From Betaproteobacteria bacterium (lineage in GTDB: Bacteria > Pseudomonadota > Gammaproteobacteria > Burkholderiales > Ga0077523), in assembly GCA_016125475.1 (NCBI GenBank), contig WGLR01000019.1, forward strand, positions 56,746 through 120,745: a stretch of DNA of 64,000 bases, given 5' to 3'. Position 1 is the stretch's first letter; every line of letters starts with the position of its first letter. Shown piece after piece: positions 17,284-25,742 of the stretch. The notes under the pieces are model-generated. The model did not search any database. It saw nothing but the letters and a program-made list of their open reading frames with translations, and was not told the DNA's origin. The translations under genes and the position numbers were made by a program.

Positions 17284-18229
17284 TGGATCCCCCCTGCCCT
17301 TGCAGTGCACTCAGCACCTGTCCGATCGCATCGGACGACGAGAGTGTATGACAAGACGCGACGCGGACGATACGCCGGGTCAGTCCGTGAAGCACCTTGC
17401 CCGGGCCGCATTCCACCACATCCATCACGTGGAAGCGATCCTCGAAGCTCCGAACCGTTTCGATCCAGCGAACCGGGTTGTAGAGCTGGCTCACGAGCGC
17501 AGAGCGCAACGCGTCTGCGGTGTCACTCACGGACACATCGAAATTGTGGATGACCGGAAAGTCTCCGATCGCCACGGGCAGGGCGGCGAGTGCCGACTGC
17601 AGGGCACCGGACGCCGGCTTCATCAGGAGACAGTGTGCGGGAATGCTCATGGGCAGCATCACGGCACGCTTGGCCCCGCGTGCCTTGGCGACGTCGATGG
17701 CTCGTTCGACCGCGCTCCTGTGCCCCGAGATCACGACCTGGCCGGGCGCATTGATGTTGGCGGGGGCGACGACTTCCTCCCCAGCCACTTCGCGACAGAC
17801 GGCCTCCACTTCCGGCTCATCGAGACCGAGGATCGCAGCGATGGCGCCTACACCTTCGGGCACGGCCGCCTGCATTGCCTCGGCGCGCACTCGCACGAGC
17901 CTCACGGCATCGGCGAACGGGATGCTGCCGGATGCCACGAGAGCCGAGTACTCGCCGAGACTGTGTCCGGCTGCGACGACCGGCTGCGCACCGCCGGCCG
18001 CCTGCCACGCCCGGAATATCGCGACGTCCGCCGCGAGCATCACCGGCTGCGTGTTCGTCGTCAGGCTGAGAACGTCCTCCGGCCCCGTCGCGACCAGCTT
18101 CCACAGATCGAGTCCTAGCGCGTCCGACGCTTCCTCGATGGTCTGCCGGACGACCGGGTGAGCCGAGTAGGCCTCGAGCATGCCCACGGTCTGCGATCCC
18201 TGCCCGGGAAATACGAATGCTGCTTTCAT
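17273..18229 (-). CDS. fabD: Malonyl-CoA:ACP transacylase
   Basis: A 318-aa acyltransferase that charges ACP with malonate. The N-terminus AFVFPGQGSQ, the nucleophile Ser90 in AAGHSLGEYSAL, an RAEAMQ arginine, and the catalytic His in PMSIPAHCLLM are visible. The C-terminal VVECGPGKVLHGL is typical. It sits between fabH (28 bp upstream) and fabG (overlap). Confidence 0.97.
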   Translation of the reverse strand: MKAAFVFPGQGSQTVGMLEAYSAHPVVRQTIEEASDALGLDLWKLVATGPEDVLSLTTNTQPVMLAADVAIFRAWQAAGGAQPVVAAGHSLGEYSALVASGSIPFADAVRLVRVRAEAMQAAVPEGVGAIAAILGLDEPEVEAVCREVAGEEVVAPANINAPGQVVISGHRSAVERAIDVAKARGAKRAVMLPMSIPAHCLLMKPASGALQSALAALPVAIGDFPVIHNFDVSVSDTADALRSALVSQLYNPVRWIETVRSFEDRFHVMDVVECGPGKVLHGLTRRIVRVASCHTLSSSDAIGQVLSALQGQGGSIEG

Positions 18230-18257
18230 TGTCTTCCTGCCGTTGATCTCTGATGCA

Positions 18258-19217
18258 CTACCACTTCAGCAGTATTGCACCCCAGGTGAAACCACCTCCC
18301 ACGCCTTCGAGCAGGACATGCTGCCCGCGCTTGACGCTGCCGTTTCGCACGGCCTCGTCGAGAGCCAGCGGCACGGAGGCAGCAGAGGTGTTGCCGTGCA
18401 GCGCAACCGTGGAGACCAGCCTCTCCTTCGGGAGTCCCAGACGCCTCGTCGTCGCCTCCATGATCCGGATGTTGGCCTGGTGCGGGATGAACCAGTCGAC
18501 CGAGCTGGCACTGACGCCAGCCTCGCCGAGCACTTCCTCGGCGGCATCTGCCAGCGCCTTGACCGCCAGCTTGAACACGGTATTTCCATCCATTCGGACG
18601 AATGGATCGCCGAGCAGTGACCCCCTGTCCACGTTACCGCGCACGCAGAGGATGCCCGCATGCGCGCCATCGGCGTGGAGCCGCGACGCGAGGATGCCCG
18701 GCTCCGGGCTCGCCTGGAGAACCACGGCGCCCGCACCGTCACCGAACAGCACACAGGTTGCGCGATCGGACCAGTCGAGCAGGCGTGTAAAGACCTCGGA
18801 GCCGAGGACGAGTGCATTCTTCGCTTTTCCGGCACGGACATACAGATCGGCCGTAGCGAGCGCGTAGACGAACCCCGTGCAGACGGCCTGGACGTCGAAT
18901 GCCGGACACCCCGCGATACCGAGCTTCGCCTGCAGGATGCAGGCCGTGCTGGGGAACACCATGTCCGGTGTGGTCGTGGCGACGATGATCAGGTCGATGT
19001 CGGTCGGAACCAGGCCGGCGTTTTCGATCGCGCGCCGTGCCGCCTCGTATGCGAGGTCGCTCGCGAGTTCGCCCTCGGCTGCCACGTGTCGCTGCCGGAT
19101 GCCCGTTCGGGAGGAAATCCATTCATCCGATGTGTCGACCAGCGCCGACAGGTCGTCATTGGTGAGAATCTTTTCGGGAAGATAGGAACCAGTCCCTGCG
19201 ATCCGCGAAAAAGTCAC
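18258..19217 (-). CDS. fabH: 3-oxoacyl-[acyl-carrier-protein] synthase III
   Basis: A 319-aa initiating condensing enzyme (acetyl-CoA plus malonyl-ACP). The active-site Cys113 is in [15 protein letters not shown]; His and Asn are in [13 protein letters not shown] and [15 protein letters not shown]. The glycine-rich [14 protein letters not shown] closes the protein. Its start overlaps the plsX stop by 4 bp. Confidence 0.97.
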   Translation of the reverse strand: MTFSRIAGTGSYLPEKILTNDDLSALVDTSDEWISSRTGIRQRHVAAEGELASDLAYEAARRAIENAGLVPTDIDLIIVATTTPDMVFPSTACILQAKLGIAGCPAFDVQAVCTGFVYALATADLYVRAGKAKNALVLGSEVFTRLLDWSDRATCVLFGDGAGAVVLQASPEPGILASRLHADGAHAGILCVRGNVDRGSLLGDPFVRMDGNTVFKLAVKALADAAEEVLGEAGVSASSVDWFIPHQANIRIMEATTRRLGLPKERLVSTVALHGNTSAASVPLALDEAVRNGSVKRGQHVLLEGVGGGFTWGAILLKW

Positions 19218-20233
19218 GAGGCTTTCTCCACGTCACTCGGCTCCAGCCGCACCCGGATCATCTCGAGCAGGCCGTTCTGGACTTCGTCGCAGGCCCGCTG
19301 GAGCGCGAACCCGAACGCGAACGCGTCGGCGGAACCGTGGCTCTTGACGACGATCCCTCGCAGGCCGAGGAGACTCGCGCCGTTGTATCGCCGGTGATCG
19401 ACTCTGTCCTTGAAGCGGTTGATCACGGGGAGTGCGAGAAGGGCCAGCACGCGGGTGAAAAGGTTGCGCCGAAATTCCTGCCGGAGGTAGGCGGCGAGCA
19501 TCTGTGCGAGGCCTTCCGAGGTCTTGAGCGCGACATTTCCCACGAAGCCGTCGCACACGACGATATCGGTCGTGCCCTTGTAGATGTCGTCACCCTCGAC
19601 GTTGCCGTAGAAATTGAGGGAACTCGCCCGCAGCAGATCGGCGGCCTCCTTGACGACATCGTTGCCCTTGATGTCCTCTTCACCGATGTTCAACAGCCCC
19701 ACGGAAGGCCGTTCGCTGTGCTCGATGGCGCGTACCAGGGCCGTGCCCATCACCGCAAACTGGAGAAGGTGCTCGGGTGTGCAGTTCACGTTCGCGCCGA
19801 GATCGAGCATGACGGTGCGCCCCCTCTGGCTGGGCAGAAAAGATGCGATGGCCGGTCGTTCAACGCCCGGAAGCATCTTCAGCACGAAGCGCGAGATGGC
19901 CATCAGCGCACCGGTGTTGCCCGCGCTGACCGCGCACTGGGCCGTGCCCGCCTTCACCAGATCAATGGCCACGCGCATGGAGGAGTCACGCTTGTTGCGC
20001 AGCGCACTCGCTGGAGGCTCGTCCATCTGCACCACTTCCGTGGCCTCGTGCACGGCCATCCGCTCATCGACGTTCCGCCCGAGTTTGGCCAGTTCCTGAG
20101 CGATCTCCGCGGACCGTCCGACGAGTATCACGGACGCATCCGGACGACGGTCGAGAAGATCCAGGGCAGCCGGGACCGTGACCCTGGGCCCGTGGTCCCC
20201 CCCCATGCAGTCTATGGCGATTCGGACGGTCAC
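19214..20233 (-). CDS. plsX: Phosphate acyltransferase PlsX
   Basis: PlsX makes acyl-phosphate from acyl-ACP for phospholipid synthesis. The preferred start is GTG 20233 ([15 protein letters not shown]), giving 339 aa, the usual length; an upstream ATG at 20299 would add a 22-residue leader unlike the family. Conserved blocks include [50 protein letters not shown] and [16 protein letters not shown]. It lies between rpmF and fabH in the standard order. Confidence 0.94.
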   Translation of the reverse strand: MTVRIAIDCMGGDHGPRVTVPAALDLLDRRPDASVILVGRSAEIAQELAKLGRNVDERMAVHEATEVVQMDEPPASALRNKRDSSMRVAIDLVKAGTAQCAVSAGNTGALMAISRFVLKMLPGVERPAIASFLPSQRGRTVMLDLGANVNCTPEHLLQFAVMGTALVRAIEHSERPSVGLLNIGEEDIKGNDVVKEAADLLRASSLNFYGNVEGDDIYKGTTDIVVCDGFVGNVALKTSEGLAQMLAAYLRQEFRRNLFTRVLALLALPVINRFKDRVDHRRYNGASLLGLRGIVVKSHGSADAFAFGFALQRACDEVQNGLLEMIRVRLEPSDVEKAS

Positions 20234-20388
20234 GTCCGTGCGGGAGCTAGCGCGTGAATTGCGGGCAATGCAGGGACGAGGGGCCTGCCCGGGTCGCACA
20301 CCACATCCCGAACCCGTCGGGACGGTGGCCAGACAGCCCTCGATGAATCCTGCATGAAAATCGGAGTCCGTGAGGACGCAAGCGAGCC

Positions 20389-20568
20389 TCAGTCACCCTT
20401 GGTCTTCAGGACCTTCCGGCCGCGGTAATACCCGCCCGGGCTGATGTGATGGCGCAGGTGGACCTCTCCCGTCGTGGGCTCCACGGCGAGAGGCGGATTC
20501 GTGAGAAAGTCGTGCGATCGATGCATGCCGCGCTTCGAAGGCGACTTCTTGTTTTGCTGAACAGCCAT
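20389..20568 (-). CDS. rpmF: 50S ribosomal protein L32
   Basis: A 59-codon gene. The product starts [20 protein letters not shown] and ends [10 protein letters not shown], the bacterial L32 pattern. In contrast to many bacteria there is no zinc-binding CxxC pair; the position is occupied by HLRHHIS. An AGGAG site lies about 7 bp before the ATG. It lies between yceD and plsX, the usual cluster position, and is probably co-transcribed with both. Confidence 0.96.
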   Translation of the reverse strand: MAVQQNKKSPSKRGMHRSHDFLTNPPLAVEPTTGEVHLRHHISPGGYYRGRKVLKTKGD

Positions 20569-20610
20569 TTCACCACTCCTAAAGAGATCGATGCCGACAC
20601 ATTCAGTGCG

Positions 20611-21078
20611 TCAGACCGAACGTTCCGATTGCCGAGTGCCCGCGCCGTCTTCCACGCCGGGGCACTGTCCCTCCTCATGCCGCGGCGCCCAAGGCAGCGC
20701 GAGCAGAAATTCCTCTTCCACGACATCCAGCGGGGCGATGGGCTCGTCGATCGGAAGATAGTCCTCTTCCTCGCTCTCGTCCTCCACCGCACCGAACGCC
20801 GATTCCCGCGAGAAAACGAGAACCCGCCGCGAGTGGATGTCCACGCTCATGGGAGACAGGCACCGCTGACACGCCACACTGGCAACGCCCGCGATGCTCA
20901 ACTCGATGGCCGGCTTGCCGTCGGTCCGTGCGAGCGACCGCAACGAATACGTCAGACGCGCCTCGGGGTCCCCGATGACTCCGGCGAGACGCGCAAGCGT
21001 CCCCATCGCAACGTCCCCCTCGAGCGAGTCTCCCCGTCGACAGAATTCCAGGGGCCGTATAAGCTCGGTGCTGGACAT
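20611..21078 (-). CDS. yceD: YceD (DUF177) family protein, 23S rRNA accumulation
   Basis: A 155-aa protein of the DUF177 family, which pairs with rpmF and is needed for normal 23S rRNA levels in bacteria and plastids. Diagnostic are the ACQRCLSPMSVDI CxxC segment in the middle, the long acidic tail (EDESEEEDYLPIDEPI) and DVVEEEFLLALPWAPRHE. It lies 42 bp upstream of rpmF and is the first gene of the lipid operon on this strand, divergent from maf. Confidence 0.93.
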   Translation of the reverse strand: MSSTELIRPLEFCRRGDSLEGDVAMGTLARLAGVIGDPEARLTYSLRSLARTDGKPAIELSIAGVASVACQRCLSPMSVDIHSRRVLVFSRESAFGAVEDESEEEDYLPIDEPIAPLDVVEEEFLLALPWAPRHEEGQCPGVEDGAGTRQSERSV

Positions 21079-21136
21079 AAGCGCGGGATAATACGATTTT
21101 TCCCCTGCATGGTCAAAAACATATCGAACTCACCCG

Positions 21137-21721
21137 ATGCCCGACCGCCCACTCATTCTAGCCTCCACATCGGCTTATCGGCGCGACCTCCTCGCGCGGC
21201 TCCGACTGCCGTTCCAGACCGAAGCTCCGGACGTCGACGAGACACCTCTCGCGGACGAGCCCCCGGAAAGATGTGCTGCACGGCTCGCGATCGCCAAGGC
21301 GAGCATCGTCGCGCGCCGGAACCCCACGGCCGTGGTGATCGGATCTGACCAGGTCGCCGCCCTGGGCGATCTGCGTCTCGGCAAGCCAGGAGACCGGGAA
21401 AACGCGATTGCACAGCTTCGCGCCGCGAGTGGACGGACCGTGGCGTTCCACACGGGTCTGTCGGTCGTTTCCTCGGGCGGTGCGCGTGAAAGTGTCGTCG
21501 TGGACACCACGCTCGTGCGGTTTCGCACTCTGGACGACAGGGTCATCTCGCGATACGTGGACCTCGAACAACCGTTCGACTGCGCGGGCAGCGCGAAATC
21601 CGAAGGCCTCGGTATCGCGCTCCTGGCGAGCATCAGGGGCGACGATCCGACGTCGCTCATCGGCCTGCCGCTCGTACGCCTGACCGAGATGCTCGCCGAT
21701 CACGGCATCAGCGTCCTCTGA
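21137..21721 (+). CDS. Maf-like nucleotide pyrophosphatase (YceF type)
   Basis: A 194-aa Maf protein, a house-cleaning pyrophosphatase acting on modified nucleotides such as 7-methyl-GTP. The signature LILASTSAYRRDLLARL is at the N-terminus, with VIGSDQVAAL (Asp general base), LGKPGDRENAIAQL, FHTGLSVV, FDCAGSAKSEGLG and DDPTSLIGLPLVRL. DQVA rather than DTVV and the single-S ending favour the YceF subgroup. It lies divergent from yceD with a 58-bp intergenic region and is followed at 10 bp by an RsmI-like gene. Confidence 0.92.
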   Translation: MPDRPLILASTSAYRRDLLARLRLPFQTEAPDVDETPLADEPPERCAARLAIAKASIVARRNPTAVVIGSDQVAALGDLRLGKPGDRENAIAQLRAASGRTVAFHTGLSVVSSGGARESVVVDTTLVRFRTLDDRVISRYVDLEQPFDCAGSAKSEGLGIALLASIRGDDPTSLIGLPLVRLTEMLADHGISVL

Positions 21722-21731
21722 CCCGTCTGCC

Positions 21732-22502
21732 ATGACCGTCCCGCCGGCGCGCGTTGGCCGACTGTTGCTCCTGCCCGTGCCGCTCGGCGACGGCGCCCCG
21801 GGCACCGTCCTTCCCGCCGCCACGCTGCACGCACTCACGACGCTCACGCATTTCGTTGCGGAAAGCGCGCGAAGCGCCCGTCGATTCCTGGCCAAACTCC
21901 CCCTCGAGACGACTCTTCAGTCGCTGGACATTCAGGAACTGAACGAACATACGCCCCGGGACGCCTACGACCGCCTCCTGGCGCCGGTTCGCGACGGGCA
22001 CGACCTCGGGCTCGTTTCCGAAGCAGGATGCCCTGTCGTCGCAGACCCAGGAGCCGGACTCGTGGCGCTCGCCCACCGGACGGGAATTCGCGTCGTACCG
22101 ATGGTCGGCCCCAGTGCACCGCTCCTTGCCGTCATGGCGTCGGGCCTGGGAGGACAGAGCTTTCGCTTCCTGGGTTATCTGCCTGCGGACGAGACGCAGC
22201 GAACCTCGGCCATCAGGCGGATCGAACGGGATGCCCGCGACTCCGGCTGCACGCAGGTGTTCATCGAGACCCCTTACAGGAATACGGCCATGTGGGAGTC
22301 GCTCGTGAAGACCTGCGACGAAAGCACACTGCTCGTCGTCGCCGTGGACCTCACCCTCGAAACCGAAGAAATCTTCGCGAAATCGGTCGGAGCCTGGAGA
22401 CGCGACGGACCCGTCGCCCTCCACCGTCGCCCGGCGGTCTTCATTCTTGGCGCGGAACCCGCCCCTACCGCAAGGAGACTCCCGAGGCACTCATCGCCTT
22501 GA
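21732..22502 (+). CDS. Tetrapyrrole-methylase-fold SAM methyltransferase (RsmI-like)
   Basis: A 256-aa protein of the RsmI/YraL fold. The family pattern includes LLLPVPLGDG at the start, FVAESARSARRFLA, LGLVSEAGCPVVADPGAGLVALAH and VPMVGPSAPLLAVMASGLGGQSFRFLGYLP. RsmI methylates C1402 of 16S rRNA, but this group next to maf is a shorter paralogue and its target is not established. The 3' end overlaps sppA, on the other strand, by 38 bp. Confidence 0.85.
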   Translation: MTVPPARVGRLLLLPVPLGDGAPGTVLPAATLHALTTLTHFVAESARSARRFLAKLPLETTLQSLDIQELNEHTPRDAYDRLLAPVRDGHDLGLVSEAGCPVVADPGAGLVALAHRTGIRVVPMVGPSAPLLAVMASGLGGQSFRFLGYLPADETQRTSAIRRIERDARDSGCTQVFIETPYRNTAMWESLVKTCDESTLLVVAVDLTLETEEIFAKSVGAWRRDGPVALHRRPAVFILGAEPAPTARRLPRHSSP

Positions 22503-23439
22503 CGATGGCCTCGCCAACGGTCGCGCCGAAACGCTTCGCGAACCGCTCTGCCAGATTTTCCTTCGGCGTGAAATCCACGATGTTCTCGGCCTTGATCACG
22601 TCGCGCGCTACGTAGCCCACGTCTCCGATCGCGTCGCTGAGCCCCATTTCGATGCTCTTGTCGCCCGTCCAGAACAGGCCCGAGAACATCTCGCTCGTTT
22701 CCTTCAGCCTCTGGCCGCGGCCCTCCCGCACGACGTCGATGAACTGCTGATGAATGCGTTCGAGCATCTGTTGCGCGAACGCGCGCTGCCTGGGTTCCAG
22801 AGGCGAGAACGGATCGAGAAACCCCTTGTTCTCGCCGGCCGTCAGCAAGCGTCGCTCGACACCGAGCTTCTCCATGGCACCGGTGAAGCCGAAGCCATCC
22901 ATGAGCACGCCGATCGACCCGATCAGACTGCCCGGACTCACATAGATCTCGTCTGCAGCGACAGCCACGTAGTAGCCGCCCGACGCACATATGTCGTCGA
23001 CGACGGCGTAGAGCGGTATGCCCGGGTGCTTGGCGCGCAGACGCCGGATTTCCCGGTTGATCTGGCTCGCCTGGACCGGGCTGCCGCCCGGACTGTTGAT
23101 GCGAAGGATGACGCCCTGGGTGTTCTTGTTCTCGAACGCGTCGTTCAGGCCGGTATTGATCACGTCCGCGCTCGCCATGGAATCGGCTTCTATGACGCCA
23201 TCGAGGTCCACCAGCGCGGTGTGCTTCCCGGTGAGGGCGGCCTCTCCACCGTCGAACCATCCGAGCGCCACGACGAGCAGCGCAAACAGGTATGCGAACG
23301 TGAGGGACTTGAAGAAGATGCCCCACCGCCTGGCGCGGCGCTGCTCGATTACCGCGGACTCGACCAGACGGGTTATGACCTCGCGCTCCCATTTGTCCGG
23401 GGATGGCGACTGCTCCGGCGGGGTCGTGCTGTCCGACAT
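22465..23439 (-). CDS. sppA: Signal peptide peptidase SppA (36K type)
   Basis: A 324-aa membrane serine peptidase that degrades cleaved signal peptides. One membrane helix lies at about 44-61 (SLTFAYLFALLVVALGW). Catalytic Ser153 is in DDICASGGYYVAVAADEI and the Lys general base is Lys205 in TAGENKGFLDPF. LRINSPGGSPVQASQ and GSIGVLMDGFGF also match the family. It is the last gene of a rluC-gph-Rieske-sppA run with tiny gaps, a common arrangement in betaproteobacteria. Confidence 0.95.
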   Translation of the reverse strand: MSDSTTPPEQSPSPDKWEREVITRLVESAVIEQRRARRWGIFFKSLTFAYLFALLVVALGWFDGGEAALTGKHTALVDLDGVIEADSMASADVINTGLNDAFENKNTQGVILRINSPGGSPVQASQINREIRRLRAKHPGIPLYAVVDDICASGGYYVAVAADEIYVSPGSLIGSIGVLMDGFGFTGAMEKLGVERRLLTAGENKGFLDPFSPLEPRQRAFAQQMLERIHQQFIDVVREGRGQRLKETSEMFSGLFWTGDKSIEMGLSDAIGDVGYVARDVIKAENIVDFTPKENLAERFAKRFGATVGEAIVKAMSASGVSLR

Positions 23440-23449
23440 GACGCTCCTT

Positions 23450-23782
23450 CTACTCCATCAGAAATATGCAGCCGTCGCGCTCGACGACCTCCAGCTTCCG
23501 CAATGCGCGACCCTTGCAGGGTCCACCCGCGCACAGACCGGAATCCGGAAGGTACGTCGCACCGTGCGTCGCACAAATCAAGTATAGCCCCGAGTGATCG
23601 AAGAATTCTCCTTCGTTCCAGTCGAGCTGCACGGCAACGTGCGCACACTCGTTGACGTACGCGTGCACGAGTCCGTCGTAACGCACGACGAAGGCACCCA
23701 GAGGTTCGCCGTCGCGCTGGATCTCGAACCGCACTCCCCGCCCGCCTTCCTCGACGTCGGCGGAACGACAGACCTGCCTCAT
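23450..23782 (-). CDS. Rieske [2Fe-2S] protein
   Basis: A 110-aa soluble Rieske ferredoxin-like protein. The cluster ligands are Cys46/His48 (NECAHVAVQLDW) and Cys70/His73 (LICATHGATYLPDSG), followed by GLCAGGPCKGRALRKLEV. The second box has the usual glycine/proline loop. No signal peptide or membrane anchor is seen, so it is cytoplasmic. The partner is unknown. It overlaps gph by 4 bp and precedes sppA by 10 bp. Confidence 0.92.
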   Translation of the reverse strand: MRQVCRSADVEEGGRGVRFEIQRDGEPLGAFVVRYDGLVHAYVNECAHVAVQLDWNEGEFFDHSGLYLICATHGATYLPDSGLCAGGPCKGRALRKLEVVERDGCIFLME

Positions 23783-24426
23783 CGGGCAAGCTGCTCCCAG
23801 AGTTCCAGGGGCGACCGCACGACGGAACCCGGAGCGGCGGCGAGCAGCTTTGCTTCATCGTGAGCGCCGTACGTGACCGCGAGCGACGCGACGCCGGCCG
23901 CGTGGGCCATCTCGATGTCGTGAGTCGTGTCCCCGACCATCAGCGCGTCGTCCGGTGATACCTGCAGATGATCGAGCAGGTAGGCCAGCATGGCCGGGTG
24001 CGGCTTCGGCGAGCCCTCGTCCGCACAGCGCGATGCGTGAAAATAAGGACGCAGCCCGGTCGCGTCGAGCGCCCTGTCCAGGCCCACGCGCGACTTGCCC
24101 GTGGCCACGGCCAGCGCGACGCCCGCACCGCGCAACGAACGCACCCCTTCGGCCACACCGTCGAACAGTCTGACTGCCGACTCCCCCGACAGATAGTGAT
24201 GCCGGTAGCGCGCCGAGACCTCCGCATGCCGGGCACGCGCGAGGACCGGGAACAGGTAGGCCATCGCGTCGTCCAGTCCCAGCCCGATCACGTGCCGGGC
24301 CGCTTCGTCGGACGGAACCGGCAGGCCGAGGTCGCGGCTGGCAGCCTGCAGGCTGCTCGCGATGTGCGCCGCGGAATCGATCAGCGTTCCATCCCAGTCG
24401 AAGATCACCAGCCTGTAGGGTTTCAT
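23779..24426 (-). CDS. gph: HAD-family phosphatase, phosphoglycolate phosphatase-like
   Basis: A 215-aa haloacid dehalogenase-type hydrolase. Motif I is VIFDWDGTLIDS (Asp10 nucleophile and Asp12), motif II AVATGKS, motif III EGSPKPHP (Lys), motif IV MVGDTTHDIEMAHAAG. The alpha-helical cap lies between motifs I and II. Genes in this position after rluC are generally annotated as phosphoglycolate phosphatase; the exact substrate is not proven by sequence. It overlaps rluC and the Rieske gene by 4 bp each. Confidence 0.88.
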   Translation of the reverse strand: MKPYRLVIFDWDGTLIDSAAHIASSLQAASRDLGLPVPSDEAARHVIGLGLDDAMAYLFPVLARARHAEVSARYRHHYLSGESAVRLFDGVAEGVRSLRGAGVALAVATGKSRVGLDRALDATGLRPYFHASRCADEGSPKPHPAMLAYLLDHLQVSPDDALMVGDTTHDIEMAHAAGVASLAVTYGAHDEAKLLAAAPGSVVRSPLELWEQLAR

Positions 24427-25391
24427 CGTCGTTGTTCTGATTCAGGGTCTGCCGGGGCGCCCAGCGCCTCCAGACAGCGTGTCAGTTCGTCGGGAAGTCC
24501 CGCGCTGAGCGTCAGGACTTCGTTGGTTCGCGGGTTACGGAGGCGCATCCGGGCAGCGTGCAGGAACATGCGCCGCAGTCCCGCGCGCACGAGGTCGCGA
24601 TTCAGTTCGAAATCTCCGTACTTGTCGTCCCCGCATATGGGCATGCCGAGGTGGGCCAGATGGACACGGATCTGGTGGGTTCGGCCCGTCAGCAGGCGCG
24701 CCTCCACGAGGGAGAACGCGCCGACTTCGCGAACCGGACGAAAAACGGTCTCGGCGGGCTGTCCCTGCGGATCGACGCGGACGCGCCGATCGCCACCCTC
24801 GAGCAGGTATTTCGCAAGGGGTGCATCCACGCGCCGCTCACCACGCCCCCAGCGGCCCTTGACGAGTGCGAGGTAGCGCTTGTCCGTCCTGCCCTCGCGG
24901 AGCTGCGCGTGCAGATCGGTCAGCACGCTGCGCTTCTTCGCGAGCACCAGAACGCCCGAGGTTTCCCGGTCCAGCCGGTGCACCAGTTCCAGGAACGGCA
25001 GCTCCGGGCGGGATGCCCTCAGCCCCTCGATGACGCCATGCGACACCCCGCTGCCCCCGTGCACGGCCAGTCCGGCAGGCTTGTCCACGACCAGAAGGCC
25101 GGCGTCCTCGAACACGATGGGCAATGTCGGGAAGCGGCCAGGGGGCGCGGGCCGGCTCTCGGGCCGCGCGGCGCGCACGGGTGGCACCCGTACCCTGTCC
25201 CCTTCCCGAAGCCGGGCGGTCGGCTCCACCCGGCGACTGTTCACCCGCACTTCGCCGCTCCGAAGAATCCTGTATATGTGGCTCTTCGGCACGCCCTTCA
25301 GGATACGGAGCAGGAAGTTGTCGACCCGCTGACCGGCGACCTCGGGGCCGATGTCCATCCAGTTTACAGAATCTTTACTTAAGCCATTCAT
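24423..25391 (-). CDS. rluC: 23S rRNA pseudouridine synthase RluC
   Basis: A 322-aa RluA-family enzyme that makes pseudouridines in 23S rRNA (955, 2504 and 2580 in E. coli). An N-terminal S4 RNA-binding domain (about 18-70: QRVDNFLLRILKGVPKSHIY) precedes the catalytic domain with Asp141 in ELVHRLDRETSGVLVLAK. RLLTGRTHQIRVHLAHLG is the second signature. It is divergent from rne, the conserved rluC/rne arrangement that supports RluC rather than RluD. Confidence 0.94.
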   Translation of the reverse strand: MNGLSKDSVNWMDIGPEVAGQRVDNFLLRILKGVPKSHIYRILRSGEVRVNSRRVEPTARLREGDRVRVPPVRAARPESRPAPPGRFPTLPIVFEDAGLLVVDKPAGLAVHGGSGVSHGVIEGLRASRPELPFLELVHRLDRETSGVLVLAKKRSVLTDLHAQLREGRTDKRYLALVKGRWGRGERRVDAPLAKYLLEGGDRRVRVDPQGQPAETVFRPVREVGAFSLVEARLLTGRTHQIRVHLAHLGMPICGDDKYGDFELNRDLVRAGLRRMFLHAARMRLRNPRTNEVLTLSAGLPDELTRCLEALGAPADPESEQRR

Positions 25392-25403
25392 TCTTCTTAT
25401 ACT
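25374..25403 (+). promoter_or_regulatory. Candidate sigma-70 promoter for rne
   Basis: TTTACT (25374-25379) and TATACT (25398-25403) are separated by 18 bp. Both match the sigma-70 consensus at four or five of six positions. The -35 part lies in the first codons of the divergent rluC. Transcription from here would give rne a leader of roughly 330 nt. Confidence 0.5.
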
Positions 25404-25742
25404 CTAGAGTCGCGTACGATACCAGCAGCGGGCCCAGAATCTCCGCTCCCACTCGGACGCGCGTCCACTGCTGCCCGACATGGCAGCCTGGCAAGGTTAA
25501 TCTCGCTCACCTCACGAAGTAGCGAAGCCCGAAATTTGCGCGCTCGGTTCTCTGGTTTTCGTTTCGCCGACATCCATGACTCGACGAAACATGTAGGCAA
25601 ACTCATCACATTTCTGGATTGATATTCGCCGGCCGGCTTCAGGACATCAGACACCGCTCGAATGATAAATGTTTGGTGCGGCACACACCGCCCACGATGA
25701 CGATGCCCTCCCCGTGATTCTCGAGCGCGGGAGAGAAAGTGA
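25404..25742 (+). promoter_or_regulatory. Long 5' leader of rne
   Basis: About 340 bp without a gene. It holds a perfect 12-bp palindrome GGACGCGCGTCC (25455-25466) and a GCTGCC/GGCAGC stem with a six-base loop (25470-25487), plus AT-rich stretches near 25560-25680. Long structured rne leaders mediate feedback cleavage by RNase E in E. coli; the same role here is inferred from position and length only. Confidence 0.4.
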